From Terriglobia bacterium (GTDB lineage Bacteria > Acidobacteriota > Terriglobia > 20CM-2-55-15), in NCBI GenBank assembly GCA_036496425.1, contig DASXLG010000253.1:1-49263 (forward strand): a stretch of DNA of 49,263 nt. Direction: 5' to 3'. The notes under the pieces were generated by a model that was not told the DNA's origin, made no database searches, and saw only the letters and a program-made list of their open reading frames with translations. The translations under genes were made by a program, and so were the position numbers. Within the stretch, counting starts at the first letter, position 1. Each line of letters begins with the position of its first letter. Below are positions 1-8,816 of the stretch, piece by piece.

Positions 1-300
1 AAAAGTCTCTGGCTTACGGCTCGCGGTAAGGCAGAGAAGAAAAAAGTCTCTGGCTTACCGGCCGCGGTAAGGCAGAGTAGAAAAAAGTCTCTGGCTTACC
101 GGCCGCGGTAAGGCAGAGAAGAAAAAAGTCTTTGGCTTACCGCTCGCGGTAAGGCAGAGAAGAAAAAAGTCTCTGGCTTACGGCTCGCGGTAAGGCAGAG
201 AAGAAAAAAGTCTCTGGCTTACCGGCCGCGGTAAGGCAGAGAAGAAAAAAGTCTCTGGCTTACCGGCCGCGGTAAGGCAAAGAAGAAAAAGTCTCCGGTT
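1..300. repeat. 41-bp tandem hairpin array (array 1)
   Basis: Seven consecutive units start at 5, 46, 87, 128, 169, 210 and 251, exactly 41 bp apart, and a decayed eighth starts at 291 after a 40-bp step. Each unit is a near-perfect inverted repeat (left arm TCTCTGGCTTACCG, right arm CGGTAAGGCAGAGA, one mismatch in 14) around a 4-base loop, followed by an A-rich linker. The loop is GCCG or CTCG; the unit at 128 changes the loop and keeps the stem, while units 5 and 169 carry one stem mismatch. There is no spacer between units, so this is not a CRISPR. The array runs off the left edge of the window. Confidence 0.93.
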
Positions 301-591
301 TGACCGGCCTACATGGCTCGTCGAGATCAAATGTCCCGCTCGTTATCTATCGTTGGCCGGTTTGGGTGACCGCCGAGCCTTTAGTGTATGGTTTTGCCGC
401 AGGTTAGGCTCCATTTGCCTGGGAATGATAAAGCGTCCATCTTTAGTGACGTCATCCGGCCGTTCGGAGGCAGCCGGTTTCGAAAAGAGAATGGGGAGTG
501 TTAGTACCGGCCATACGGGTATAGATGAGCGTAAACATGCGACAATTCGCCGCATTGTCAACGAACGCCCGTCCGCCTAGCATTCGATTCC
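301..591. other. intergenic stretch upstream of TonB receptor
   Basis: About 290 bp lie between the hairpin array and the receptor gene. Short frames exist on both strands, but none has a ribosome binding site, a recognisable product or conserved-looking composition. I see no clear promoter. The receptor's promoter must lie here or in the array. Confidence 0.5.
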
Positions 592-2838
592 GTGAGAGAA
601 AACTCGGTTCCGGCTCTTGGATTACTGGCCGTAATTTGTCTGACTTGCGCGACGATGACACTTGCGACGGTGTTTGGCACCGTCCGGGGAATTGTGCACG
701 ATCCACAGCACCGGCCGATCCCGGGTACGAATCTGACATTAAAAGCGACGGACTCCGGCTACACCAGGGCAGCAACCAGTGACGCCGACGGCCAGTTCAT
801 TTTCGACGCGGTTCCTGTCGGAGTCTACACCATCACGGTGGCCAGTCCAGGGTTCGCGGCGGCGCAAGAGGCGGTGACGGTTCTTTCCGGATCATCGCCT
901 GTGCTTCATTTCGAGCTGCGGGTCGCCTCCAGGACAGAAACGGTCGATGTTGTAACCGAGGAGTCTCCCGGCCAGGTGGAATCCGTGACACCGACGACGC
1001 TGATTGACAAGGCGCAGATCGCGTCGACTCCAGGCGCGACGCGGACCAACAGCGTCGCGCTGATTACGGACTATGTCCCCGGTTCATACGTCACGCACGA
1101 TCAGTTGCACATTCGCGGCGGCCACCAGGTGACCTGGCTGATCGATGGAGTGCCGATTCCCAACACGAACATCGCCAGCAACCTCGGGCCTCAGATCGAT
1201 CCCAAGGACATCAACACGATGGAAGCGCAGCGCGGCAGCTACGCCGCAGATTATGGTGATCGTACGTACGGTGTGTTCAACGTGGTCCCTCGTACGGGAT
1301 TTGAGCGGAGCAATGAGGCGGAACTTCTGATCAGCGCGGGTAATTTCTATCAGACCGACAATCAGTTCAATCTGGGCAGCCACACCAACCGGTTTGCTTA
1401 TTACGCGAGCGCCAATGGGAACCGGACGAACCTCGGCCTTCAAACTCCGACCTCTGCGGTTATACACGACGCCGCAAACGGAAACGGTGGGTTCGCCTCG
1501 CTGATGTATAACGCGGGTGCCCAGGACCAGCTGCGGCTGGTGGGACAGATTCGACGGGACTTTTATCAGGTGCCGTTCGACCCGAACGATCCAAATACAG
1601 CGGGCCAGTTTCTTAAAGATGTGAATCGGGAAACCGATTCTTTCGCGACGTTCTCGTGGCTGCACACCGTCAGTCCTGGACTTGTCGCGACCGTTTCACC
1701 GTTCTATCACTTCAACAGCTCAAATTACGAAAGCAGCCCCCGCGACCTGCCGAGTTCCGCAACCGAGAGACGTTCGTCAAACTATGAAGGCGGCCAGGCC
1801 TCACTCTCCTGGGTCCGGCAACGCAATAACCTTCGCTCGGGCGTTTATAGCTTCGCGCAACAGGACAGCCAGTTATTCGGATTAATCTATAACGATCAGA
1901 GCGCGCCCAACCTCAGCCCTCCGGATGTCGAAAAGCCCATCGGGAGCCTTTTCGCGGCTTACATCGAAGATCAAATCAAACCGGCCTCATGGCTGACTCT
2001 GAACGGCGGCCTCCGTCAGACCCACTTTTCCGGCGCTGTGGTTGAGAATGCGTCCAGCCCGAGCGCAGGTATATCGATTCGAGTTCCGAAGCTTAACTGG
2101 GTCTTCCGCGCCTTCTATGGACACTTTTACCAGGCGCCGCCGCTCCTGACTGCATCCGGTCCTCTTCTGCAATTCGTTACCAACCAGAACCTGGGATTCG
2201 TTCCGCTGCAGGGGGAGAGGGACGAAGAGCATCAATTCGGCGTCACGATCCCGTGGCGAGGCTGGACCATCGACGCGGACAATTTTCTAACCCGCGCAAA
2301 GAACTTCTTCGATCACAACAATCTGAATAATTCTGATGTCTTCTTTCCCATAACGATCCAGGGCGCGCGCATCATGGGATGGGAACTAACACTGAGATCA
2401 CCTCACATCCGCAATCGCGGTCAGGTATATTTGACCTACTCGAACCAACTGGCGCTGGGTTTTGGCGACGTCAACGGCGGACTGACCGACTTCTCGTTCG
2501 GAGACGGGTTTGGCCTGCTCGACCACGATCAACGAAACACTTTGCATGCCGGCGGTCAATCCAGCCTTCCGTGGAGCCTGAGCGCCTCGACGGACGTGTA
2601 TTACGGCTCGGGCTTCACCAACGGCGATCCAACGATTCCCGGCGATCATCTTCAACCACACACGACATTCGATCTTTCCTTCAGCCGAACCATCGGTGAA
2701 AGCATGGTCCTCAGCCTCCAGGGAATGAATGTCGCGAATCGACGTGCGCTGCTGGACAACAGCTTTACCTTCGGTGGAACCCATTACCTCAATCCCCGCG
2801 AAATCGTCGTGCAGGTTAAGTATCGATTTCACTACTGA
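592..2838 (+). CDS. TonB-dependent receptor with N-terminal carboxypeptidase-regulatory-like domain
   Basis: Outer-membrane protein of 748 residues, probably importing a ligand I cannot name. A hydrophobic signal peptide covers about residues 8-28. A CarboxypepD_reg-like beta-sandwich follows (about 27-105, starting FGTVRGIVHD). The plug domain spans about 130-240 and includes LHIRGGHQ and WLIDGVPIP. The rest is beta-barrel, with alternating aromatic strands ending in VQVKYRFHY, a typical aromatic outer-membrane C-terminus. It is shorter than the roughly 1000-residue Oar-like receptors common in Acidobacteria. The GTG start is chosen because it keeps the signal peptide; no strong Shine-Dalgarno sequence is visible. 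It stands alone, with the repeat array upstream and decayed DNA downstream. Confidence 0.9.
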   Translation: MRENSVPALGLLAVICLTCATMTLATVFGTVRGIVHDPQHRPIPGTNLTLKATDSGYTRAATSDADGQFIFDAVPVGVYTITVASPGFAAAQEAVTVLSGSSPVLHFELRVASRTETVDVVTEESPGQVESVTPTTLIDKAQIASTPGATRTNSVALITDYVPGSYVTHDQLHIRGGHQVTWLIDGVPIPNTNIASNLGPQIDPKDINTMEAQRGSYAADYGDRTYGVFNVVPRTGFERSNEAELLISAGNFYQTDNQFNLGSHTNRFAYYASANGNRTNLGLQTPTSAVIHDAANGNGGFASLMYNAGAQDQLRLVGQIRRDFYQVPFDPNDPNTAGQFLKDVNRETDSFATFSWLHTVSPGLVATVSPFYHFNSSNYESSPRDLPSSATERRSSNYEGGQASLSWVRQRNNLRSGVYSFAQQDSQLFGLIYNDQSAPNLSPPDVEKPIGSLFAAYIEDQIKPASWLTLNGGLRQTHFSGAVVENASSPSAGISIRVPKLNWVFRAFYGHFYQAPPLLTASGPLLQFVTNQNLGFVPLQGERDEEHQFGVTIPWRGWTIDADNFLTRAKNFFDHNNLNNSDVFFPITIQGARIMGWELTLRSPHIRNRGQVYLTYSNQLALGFGDVNGGLTDFSFGDGFGLLDHDQRNTLHAGGQSSLPWSLSASTDVYYGSGFTNGDPTIPGDHLQPHTTFDLSFSRTIGESMVLSLQGMNVANRRALLDNSFTFGGTHYLNPREIVVQVKYRFHY

Positions 2839-2867
2839 ATCAGTAACGACTGCCGTAGGCGTCAGTT

Positions 2868-3038
2868 CTCTATGGGAGTTCGCTCTACCTGGTCGATAAC
2901 CAGAATTTCGACGGGGACGCGCTGCGCCTCGAGCCGCAGGTTGATTTGACCGTGACGGGCAAAAGCGTTGCGAGTATAAGGAGCCCCTTCATCGCCGGAC
3001 CTCCCGGGCCGCAGCCAGCTCTCTCTTATCGAGGCCGA
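2868..3038 (+). pseudogene. orphan protein-like fragment, unrecognised
   Basis: The plus-strand frame from 2868 reads like real protein for about 57 residues (contains YLVDNQNFDGDALRLEP and SPFIAGPPGPQP) but has no start codon or ribosome site. Its continuation runs antisense to the multicopper-oxidase fragment at 3106-3369. I infer a gene remnant; the family is not recognised. Composition alone is weak evidence. Confidence 0.3.
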
Positions 3039-3105
3039 TCCGAATCTCTACCTGCGAGTCGAGAGTCGGAATGATGCTCATCGCCAGATGTTCGGGATTC
3101 CGATC

Positions 3106-3369
3106 CTACGTCACGTTGAAGAGCAGCTTGAAACCGTAATCCATATGGAGCTGCTGGTGACAGTGGAACAGCGTAAGCCCTTCCATTGCAGGAACAAAAT
3201 CTACCGCGATTTTCCGGAAGCCCTTGACGAGAACCACATCCTTCATCACGCCGGAGGTTGGCCTTCCGTTAACGTTCGTCAGTTCGAAGCTGTTCCGGTG
3301 CAGGTGGACGGGGTGGGCATCGTCGGTCTGGTTATCGAAGATCAGGCGGTAGAAGGATAGGCAATTCAA
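3106..3369 (-). pseudogene. C-terminal remnant of a multicopper oxidase
   Basis: The frame encodes the last roughly 80 residues of a multicopper oxidase. HPVHLHRNSFEL holds the HxxHxH copper ligands, and LFHCHQQLHMDYG holds the HCHxxxH type 1/type 3 copper motif near the usual C-terminus. The two N-terminal cupredoxin domains are missing: the first residues (MNCLS) do not belong to the family, and stops precede them in this frame. A functional enzyme needs about 450 residues or more. I read it as a truncated gene left after a rearrangement; it lies beside another fragment and a repeat array. Confidence 0.8.
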
Positions 3370-3509
3370 ACGGGCTGTGGCCAGTGCCGAGGGGCGTTTC
3401 GTGTCCGGTGAATCGCGTGTAATGGGTTTTATGTAAACAAGGGGCTACTGGTGGGAGCTGCCCAGCAACAGACAGTCGAGGTGAGACCCACCGCCGATTA
3501 GCCGCAATG

Positions 3510-3826
3510 AGAAAACCCAACTTGTAATTCCTATGCCAGCCATCGCGCTTACAAGTTCGAACTTGAGATCCCCATGCCTGGCATGGGGATCACAAGTTTG
3601 AATTGAGAGTTCTCATGCCGGGCATCGTGAACACAAGTTCGAAATGGGAATTCTCATGGCCGGCATGGGGATTACAAGTTTGAACTGAGAAATCCCATGG
3701 CCGGCATGGGGACTACAAGTTCGAATTGGGAAATCCCAAGCCTGGCATGGAGACTACAAGTGTGAACTGGGAAATCCCGAGTCTGGCATCGCAACTACAA
3801 GTTCGGTCTTGGGATTCCCAGCAAAA
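3510..3826. repeat. 41-bp tandem palindromic array (array 2)
   Basis: Units begin with ACAAGT at 3551, 3592, 3633, 3674, 3715, 3756 and 3797, exactly 41 bp apart; a decayed partial unit precedes (about 3517-3550) and the last is incomplete. The first unit holds two adjacent perfect palindromes: CAAGTTCGAACTTG (3552-3565), and a 12-bp stem from 3567-3578 to 3580-3591 around one T (core CATGCCTGGCATG). Later units keep the second palindrome in degenerate form, often centred on GGCCGGC. The sequence is unrelated to array 1, but the period is the same. No spacers and no coding frame run through it. Confidence 0.93.
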
Positions 3827-4025
3827 AAATGTTTCGAAACGAAACATCCTGGTCTGATTTCCTGTAAATATTTTTCTGCCCTAACTCGTTCGTTTTCTCC
3901 CGCTCACGGCGATTTGCTCCCCGGAGACCTCATTTTCGCGTCTCAGTTCCGATTTTTAAAACGGTTCCATAAGTATGAGGCGCGAAAAACCGCCTCAAAT
4001 CGAACACAGAGAGGAGGTGATAACG

Positions 4026-4661
4026 ATGAAAAGGAAAGAGATCAAGGCATTGCTTGGCTTTGACGGCGTATCGGATGGGGATGTGCTCCACCGCGGCGTC
4101 AACCTTCAGACCAATTTGACCGGTAATTCGCATTTTCCGAATCCGCCGGTCGATCTTGCCGTCCTGCAGGCGGCGCTGGAGACGTTTGCGGCATTGATTG
4201 CGCAGGCGCTCGACGGCAGCAAGCAGGTGATCGCCCGGAGAAACCAGCAACGGGTGACTGTCATTCACATGCTGCGGCTCGTGGCGCGCTATGTGGAAAT
4301 GGCGTCCGGCGGTGAGTTCGCCGTGTTTCAGACCAGTGGCTTCCAGGCCGCTGAGATTACGCGGGCGACGCCGCCGCCGTTGTCGGAGAGGATCCGCAAG
4401 CTCAAGCGCGGAACCCATAGCGGAGAAATCGTCGCGTGGATACAACGGATGCGTGGCGCTTCCGGCTATCAATTCCGCTGGGGCCAGGCGGTGACCGGCA
4501 CAGTTCCGGCCGTGTGGACGACTCTCCCGCTTACACGTGTCAAGCAGGCGGTGACCATTACCGGCCTGACGGCGGGGATGACGTATATGTTCCAGGCGCG
4601 TGCATTGGCCCGGAACAAGTTCACCGACTGGAGCGATCCGGTCACGTTCGTCTGCGGATAG
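4026..4661 (+). CDS. hypothetical protein with C-terminal fibronectin-III-like segment
   Basis: 211 residues, no recognised overall family. The start is fixed by a strong Shine-Dalgarno sequence, AGGAGG at 4012-4017, 8 bases before the ATG. Residues about 1-110 are predicted helical, including an Ala/Leu-rich stretch (LAVLQAALETFAALIAQAL). The last 65 residues look like one fibronectin type III strand set (YQFRWG, VTITGLTAGMTYMFQARA, WSDPVTFVC). No signal peptide is visible, so it is probably cytoplasmic. Related acidobacterial proteins of this shape exist to my memory but without a function. A GC-rich inverted repeat follows at 4680. Confidence 0.7.
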   Translation: MKRKEIKALLGFDGVSDGDVLHRGVNLQTNLTGNSHFPNPPVDLAVLQAALETFAALIAQALDGSKQVIARRNQQRVTVIHMLRLVARYVEMASGGEFAVFQTSGFQAAEITRATPPPLSERIRKLKRGTHSGEIVAWIQRMRGASGYQFRWGQAVTGTVPAVWTTLPLTRVKQAVTITGLTAGMTYMFQARALARNKFTDWSDPVTFVCG

Positions 4662-4679
4662 CCAAGCCGAATCCGTCGG

Positions 4680-4721
4680 CACCAGCCCGGGGCGGTTTTG
4701 CAGTCCCGCACCGGGCTGGTG
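4680..4721 (+). terminator. hairpin after the fibronectin-like gene
   Basis: Perfect 11-bp arms CACCAGCCCGG and CCGGGCTGGTG with a 20-base loop begin 19 bases after the stop codon. There is no T-run, so it is either a weak terminator or an mRNA-stabilising stem. Confidence 0.45.
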
Positions 4722-4745
4722 ACAGGCGCACTTACCGATTGTGAT

Positions 4746-4768
4746 ATTCGGCATTGGTATTGCCGAAT
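4746..4768. promoter_or_regulatory. 8-bp inverted repeat upstream of AAA/DUF4143 gene
   Basis: ATTCGGCA (4746-4753) and TGCCGAAT (4761-4768) form a perfect inverted repeat with a 7-base AT-rich spacer, 29 bases before the ATPase start codon. Size and position suit a dimeric repressor operator. A small terminator for the preceding gene is the alternative, since TTT follows. Confidence 0.45.
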
Positions 4769-4797
4769 TTCCTGAAATATGGCAATGATGTTGCAGA

Positions 4798-5940
4798 ATG
4801 TACAAGCGGACACTTCCAATCCGGGACCTGGTGCGGCGGCGGTCACTGTTTCTGATGGGACCGCGGCAAACTGGAAAGAGCACGCTGCTTCGTCACCTGT
4901 TCCCCGACGCCCGCTATGTCGATCTTCTCGAGGCGAATACCTTTCGTGAATTAAGCGCGTACCCCGAAACGCTACGGCAATCGATCAAGCCCCATGAAAA
5001 TCTGATCATTATCGATGAGGTGCAAAAACTGCCGGTTCTTCTCGATGAAGCGCAAGCGATGATCGATCGAAATAAAGCGCTTCGATTTATCTTCACGGGG
5101 AGCAGCGCCAGAAAGCTGAAGAGCGGCCACGCCAACCTCCTCGCCGGCAGGGCATGGTTTTTGCGCCTGCATCCGCTGGTTTCTGAAGAAGTGTCGTACG
5201 GCCTCCTTAACAAAAGACTGAACGTCGGCAGTCTGCCGGCCGTGTTGGATTCGGCGGATGCGAGAGAAGATTTGAAGGCGTATGTCGGCGTCTATCTTAA
5301 GGAAGAGATCCGCGCGGAGGGGCTGGTGCGCTCGATTGAAAGCTTCTCGCGCTTTCTCGAGGTCGCGGCGCTCACCAATACTCACATCCTGAACTACACG
5401 TCTGTGTCGAGCGACACGGGCATACCGGTTCGCACAGTTCGTGAACACTATCAGATGCTGGAAGACACGCTCATCGGATTTCAGCTTCCGCCGTATCGCC
5501 GGAACCTTAAGCGCAAGCCGGTATCGACGTCGAAATTTTATTTCTTCGATGTCGGTGTCGCGAATGTCCTGATGAGAAGAGGCGAGATATTACCCGGCTC
5601 GGAACTGTTCGGAGCCGCCATTGAGCACCAGGTTTTTCTCGAGCTTCGTGCGTATTTGGACTACCGGCGCCTCGACAGGGAACTGACATTCTGGCGCACT
5701 CACTCGGGCTATGAGGTCGATTTTCTCGTTGGAGATCATGTCGGCATCGAAGTGAAGGCTTCAAAGCGGGTGTCCTCAGCCGATATGAAAGGATTGCGGG
5801 CTCTCTCGGAAGAAATAAAGCTGAAGAAGAAGATTGTCGTATCGACCGAACCGCTGGAGCGCATAACCGAGGAGGGAATTACAGTGCTTCCCATAAGAAC
5901 ATTTTTCGAACAGCTATGGGAAGACCGCCTGCTCGAGTGA
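4798..5940 (+). CDS. AAA_14 / DUF4143 family ATPase
   Basis: 380 residues, the usual length of this family. An N-terminal P-loop ATPase has Walker A GPRQTGKS at residues 21-28, Walker B LIIIDE at about 69-74, and the sensor-like FTGSSARKL. The C-terminal DUF4143 part carries GYEVDFLV and IEVKAS at about 303-320, the layout of a PD-(D/E)xK nuclease core. Members are widespread and patchy, often horizontally moved; their biological role is not settled, and some are discussed as defence or toxin-like. It is a single gene behind an inverted repeat. ATG start at 4798; no strong Shine-Dalgarno sequence. Confidence 0.88.
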   Translation: MYKRTLPIRDLVRRRSLFLMGPRQTGKSTLLRHLFPDARYVDLLEANTFRELSAYPETLRQSIKPHENLIIIDEVQKLPVLLDEAQAMIDRNKALRFIFTGSSARKLKSGHANLLAGRAWFLRLHPLVSEEVSYGLLNKRLNVGSLPAVLDSADAREDLKAYVGVYLKEEIRAEGLVRSIESFSRFLEVAALTNTHILNYTSVSSDTGIPVRTVREHYQMLEDTLIGFQLPPYRRNLKRKPVSTSKFYFFDVGVANVLMRRGEILPGSELFGAAIEHQVFLELRAYLDYRRLDRELTFWRTHSGYEVDFLVGDHVGIEVKASKRVSSADMKGLRALSEEIKLKKKIVVSTEPLERITEEGITVLPIRTFFEQLWEDRLLE

Positions 5941-6143
5941 CCATCGGTCGTGTTACAAGCTTATTCTGTAAATACGCAGGAAAATCAGTTAGATCCCTAA
6001 GAAAGACTAACGCAGAAGAGACGTAGATGTTAGTGCGGACACCTTCCGATAGACAAACGCGCCGAACGGGAACACGGCAATCAGCTTTGCATTAGCAATG
6101 CTTCCCACTCAATCAAGAGCCGTTGTAATCTGTGAGGCATCGT

Positions 6144-6671
6144 ATGCAGCAGAAGTGCATCCTGTTATCTCTACTGATCGCATTCTTTGGAGCCGGAATG
6201 CCGTGCATGGCGCAGACACCAGCGATAGTGAGTTAATCGCCATGCCAGTTCACCACGTTCCAAGCGCAGGCGGCGTTCGTGGAGCGGTATTACACCCAGA
6301 GCGAATACGAGGCAGCAAAGGATAGCCGCACTATTGAATGTTTCAGGATTCAATACCTCAGCGATGGGCTGAACGGAAACAGCCCCTTGCCGTCCTGCCG
6401 TGACGGAAGATATTTCGATTCCGGCGGCAACTGCAGCCCCGGAGCCACATGTCGTAGCAGCAGGCAGCTCACGCAAAAAATCGGCTCAGTACTCAGGCAA
6501 GGCTATCTTGTCGGCAATATCGCGGCCGACCACGAGATCAGCAATCCATGGAATCTTCATCAGACTCATCATCCGATTGCGCATGAACAGCGAAATTTTC
6601 GACCTCGGCGCAAAGTAGCCGGCAAAACGAAGCGCAGCTTCCTGTTTCTTGAGAACAAAGGGAGCGAATAA
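6144..6671 (+). pseudogene. broken gene for a small secreted Cys-containing protein
   Basis: ATG at 6144, preceded by GAGG, opens a clear signal peptide (CILLSLLIAFFGAG, then Ala-Gln after MPCMAQ) that ends at an in-frame TAA (6234-6236). The same frame then continues open for over 140 codons (CQFTTFQAQAAFVERYY, CFRIQYLSDG, several Cys). The simplest reading is a secreted protein gene killed by one stop codon. The last part, beyond 6486, is antisense to the FAD monooxygenase and may not be original sequence. The family is not recognised. Confidence 0.45.
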
Positions 6672-7697
6672 TTCTTGGTATCGCTCAAACGCGCGTGAGT
6701 AGTCACCTTGGCATCGGTGAAGCTCGCCGGCGACAATATATGCGGCCACCATGGCCAGAGCCGATCCTTGTCCTGCAAGCAAAGAGACACATGACGCCGC
6801 ATCACCGACCAGGGTAACGCGCCCGCGTGTCCATAGGCCCCGTTCCGGGTGCATCCGAATCTGGCTTACGCGGTCGAAGTAGAGATCGTTGCTATTGTCG
6901 AGCGCATTCAGTATCTGCGGACACTCCCACCCGCTGCGCCCAAAGCGCTTCCTGAGCAGAGCTTTTTGGTCGCGAACGCTATCATTTGCCGCCCGATCGA
7001 TTGATTCATCTTCAAAAATGAATAGGAACATTGTGCGGTCGCCGCGCATCGCGAATCGTGATACCTGCTGTCCCACCTCGGTATACATCACGTAGCCGAG
7101 TTCATCTCTCGGTCTGTACCCTGCGGCTTCGAAGGCTGCTACCCTGTAACCCAGGTATTTCTCATACTGACGTTCCGCACCGAACACGAGTTCGCGCACT
7201 TTCGAGTGAAGCCCGTCCGCACCGAACACAAGATCGAAATCCCGGGCAGGCCCCTTTTCGAAGCTAACGTGGACAGATGTTGGCGATTGGTCGATCCTGG
7301 TGACACTGTCGCCAAAGATGGTTTCAACCTTGCCTTCGATTTTCCCGAAGATTGAAGCAGCCAGATCGCCACGGGGAAGGCTGGTAAAGCGACCTTGAGC
7401 TGCCCGCGCGAAGGTTTCGGCGGAAAATCCAGCAACGCGTTGTCCCTTCCTGTTTGCAACCCGCACCTCCTTTACCCGATATCCCCTGCCGGTGATTTCT
7501 GGGAGCAGACCCATGCGCTCTGCGATCTCAAAACCTGCACCGAAGAAGTCGATGATGTAACCACCCGTTCGCAAATGAGGTGCTGCTTCCACGATAGTGG
7601 CCTGCATGCCATAGTGTGACAGCCAGTAGGCAAGCGTTGGCCCCGCAATACCGGCACCCGAAATCAGGACTTTTAGGACGTTAGGCAAATACGCCAT
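6486..7697 (-). CDS. FAD-dependent monooxygenase (PHBH fold)
   Basis: 403 residues, full length for class A flavoprotein hydroxylases. Dinucleotide-binding GAGIAG is at 14-19, followed by the acidic end of strand 2 (IVEAAPHLRTGG). The DG-type motif GADGLHSKVR lies near the middle, and GRVTLVGDAASC near 295 binds the FAD ribityl chain. It would hydroxylate or epoxidise an aromatic or polyketide-like substrate with NAD(P)H; the substrate is unknown. TetX-like relatives share this layout, so inactivation of a drug is possible but unsupported. The ATG at 7697 is used; a start nearer the GAGIAG motif is also possible. No operon partner. Confidence 0.88.
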   Translation of the reverse strand: MAYLPNVLKVLISGAGIAGPTLAYWLSHYGMQATIVEAAPHLRTGGYIIDFFGAGFEIAERMGLLPEITGRGYRVKEVRVANRKGQRVAGFSAETFARAAQGRFTSLPRGDLAASIFGKIEGKVETIFGDSVTRIDQSPTSVHVSFEKGPARDFDLVFGADGLHSKVRELVFGAERQYEKYLGYRVAAFEAAGYRPRDELGYVMYTEVGQQVSRFAMRGDRTMFLFIFEDESIDRAANDSVRDQKALLRKRFGRSGWECPQILNALDNSNDLYFDRVSQIRMHPERGLWTRGRVTLVGDAASCVSLLAGQGSALAMVAAYIVAGELHRCQGDYSRAFERYQELFAPFVLKKQEAALRFAGYFAPRSKISLFMRNRMMSLMKIPWIADLVVGRDIADKIALPEY

Positions 7698-7732
7698 CCT
7701 TGACTGGAAAACAAAAACCCACGACTACCTTA

Positions 7733-8542
7733 TTACCGGGCTTCGCTGCTAAAATCGAGCGAGACGTCCACGATTCCGATTTCCACACGGCGATTCTTGG
7801 CACGGGCTTCCGGCGTCGTACCGGGCACGCGTGGGCTGGATTTGCCATAGCCACGTGTCGTGATGATCGAGGAATTCAGACCGGCTTCGACCAGATAATC
7901 GCGCACGGTGCGAGCGCGGCGCTGAGACAGATCGAGGTTGTACTCGTCGGAACCAATGTCGTCGGTGTGGCCATAGACGTAGATGGAGTATCCCTTGGCG
8001 GTAAGAAGGACTCCAGCAATGCGACTCAGGAGTTCGCGATTGTCGGCACGCAGCGTGGCGCGGTCGAAGTCGAATTGAACGGCATTCTCTCCAAGATTCA
8101 TCACAAGACCAAGCGCCGTCCTTCGAGTCTCGACGAGCGCGCCTAGCGCTTTTTGCAGGCGACCCAGATCCTGCTCCCGCTGCTGGCGGATCTTTTCCGC
8201 TTCCGCGAGAGCCGAGCGCGCCTGTTCAGCCGATGTCTGCGCCTCGGCTTGCGCCTCGGCTGACTTCTTCTCCGCTTCTGCGCGCTCGGCCTGCGCCTTG
8301 TCCCGTACCTCGGCTGCTGTCCTTGCATTCTCCTCGGCGCGAACCGCTCGGGCGGAGGCCGCCTCTACGACTTCGGTGAGCAGGTCGATGCGGTTTGTCA
8401 TGCGCTCCAGTTGGTCGCGCAGGCTTGCGGTTTGCCGCTGCTGCGATTCGACTCGAGTCCACAGGTAAGCAACGAGGCCGAACAGGGAAACGGCCAACAA
8501 CACGGCAAGCCGGAAAGATTTGTTTGGAATAGCCATACTCAA
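7733..8542 (-). CDS. OmpA-family peptidoglycan-binding protein with coiled coil
   Basis: 269 residues. A single N-terminal membrane helix or uncleaved signal (about 11-28, LAVLLAVSLFGLVAYLW) is followed by a long Ala/Glu/Arg coiled coil (about 35-140). The OmpA C-terminal domain spans about 150-260, with GHTDDIGSDEYNLDLSQRRA and NRRVEI, the residues that bind diaminopimelate. It probably spans the periplasm and anchors the membrane to peptidoglycan. It sits on the minus strand just upstream (in transcription sense) of the FAD monooxygenase, 35 bp apart, so co-transcription is possible. Confidence 0.9.
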   Translation of the reverse strand: MSMAIPNKSFRLAVLLAVSLFGLVAYLWTRVESQQRQTASLRDQLERMTNRIDLLTEVVEAASARAVRAEENARTAAEVRDKAQAERAEAEKKSAEAQAEAQTSAEQARSALAEAEKIRQQREQDLGRLQKALGALVETRRTALGLVMNLGENAVQFDFDRATLRADNRELLSRIAGVLLTAKGYSIYVYGHTDDIGSDEYNLDLSQRRARTVRDYLVEAGLNSSIITTRGYGKSSPRVPGTTPEARAKNRRVEIGIVDVSLDFSSEAR

Positions 8543-8816
8543 ATTAAATCAAAAATTGGAAGGAAGATGTGAATCGCGTCGCAGGTCGACAAATTCCACT
8601 TCTTATTCAAGGCCGCGTGCAAAGCCTGTGGCCCTCGCAAGTTGACGTCATTGCTACAACGACAAGAATGAGTGTCTCTTCGAACATCCCGGTGACCATC
8701 CGTCCGCGAAAGCGCAAGGCGTTAAGCTTTCTCTCCGTCGTCCGGTTGCGCAGGTCGCTATCGATTTTGTTCGCTCCCGACCGCACCGAAGGAGCCGAAA
8801 GACGGCAAGCGACGGC

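Noticed and set aside
3510-3826. CRISPR array
   Set aside because: Units are contiguous, without unique spacers, and no cas genes are present. The same holds for arrays 1 and 3.
6234-6236. Recoded stop (selenocysteine or pyrrolysine)
   Set aside because: The codon is TAA, which is not used for either; the same applies to 37850-37852.
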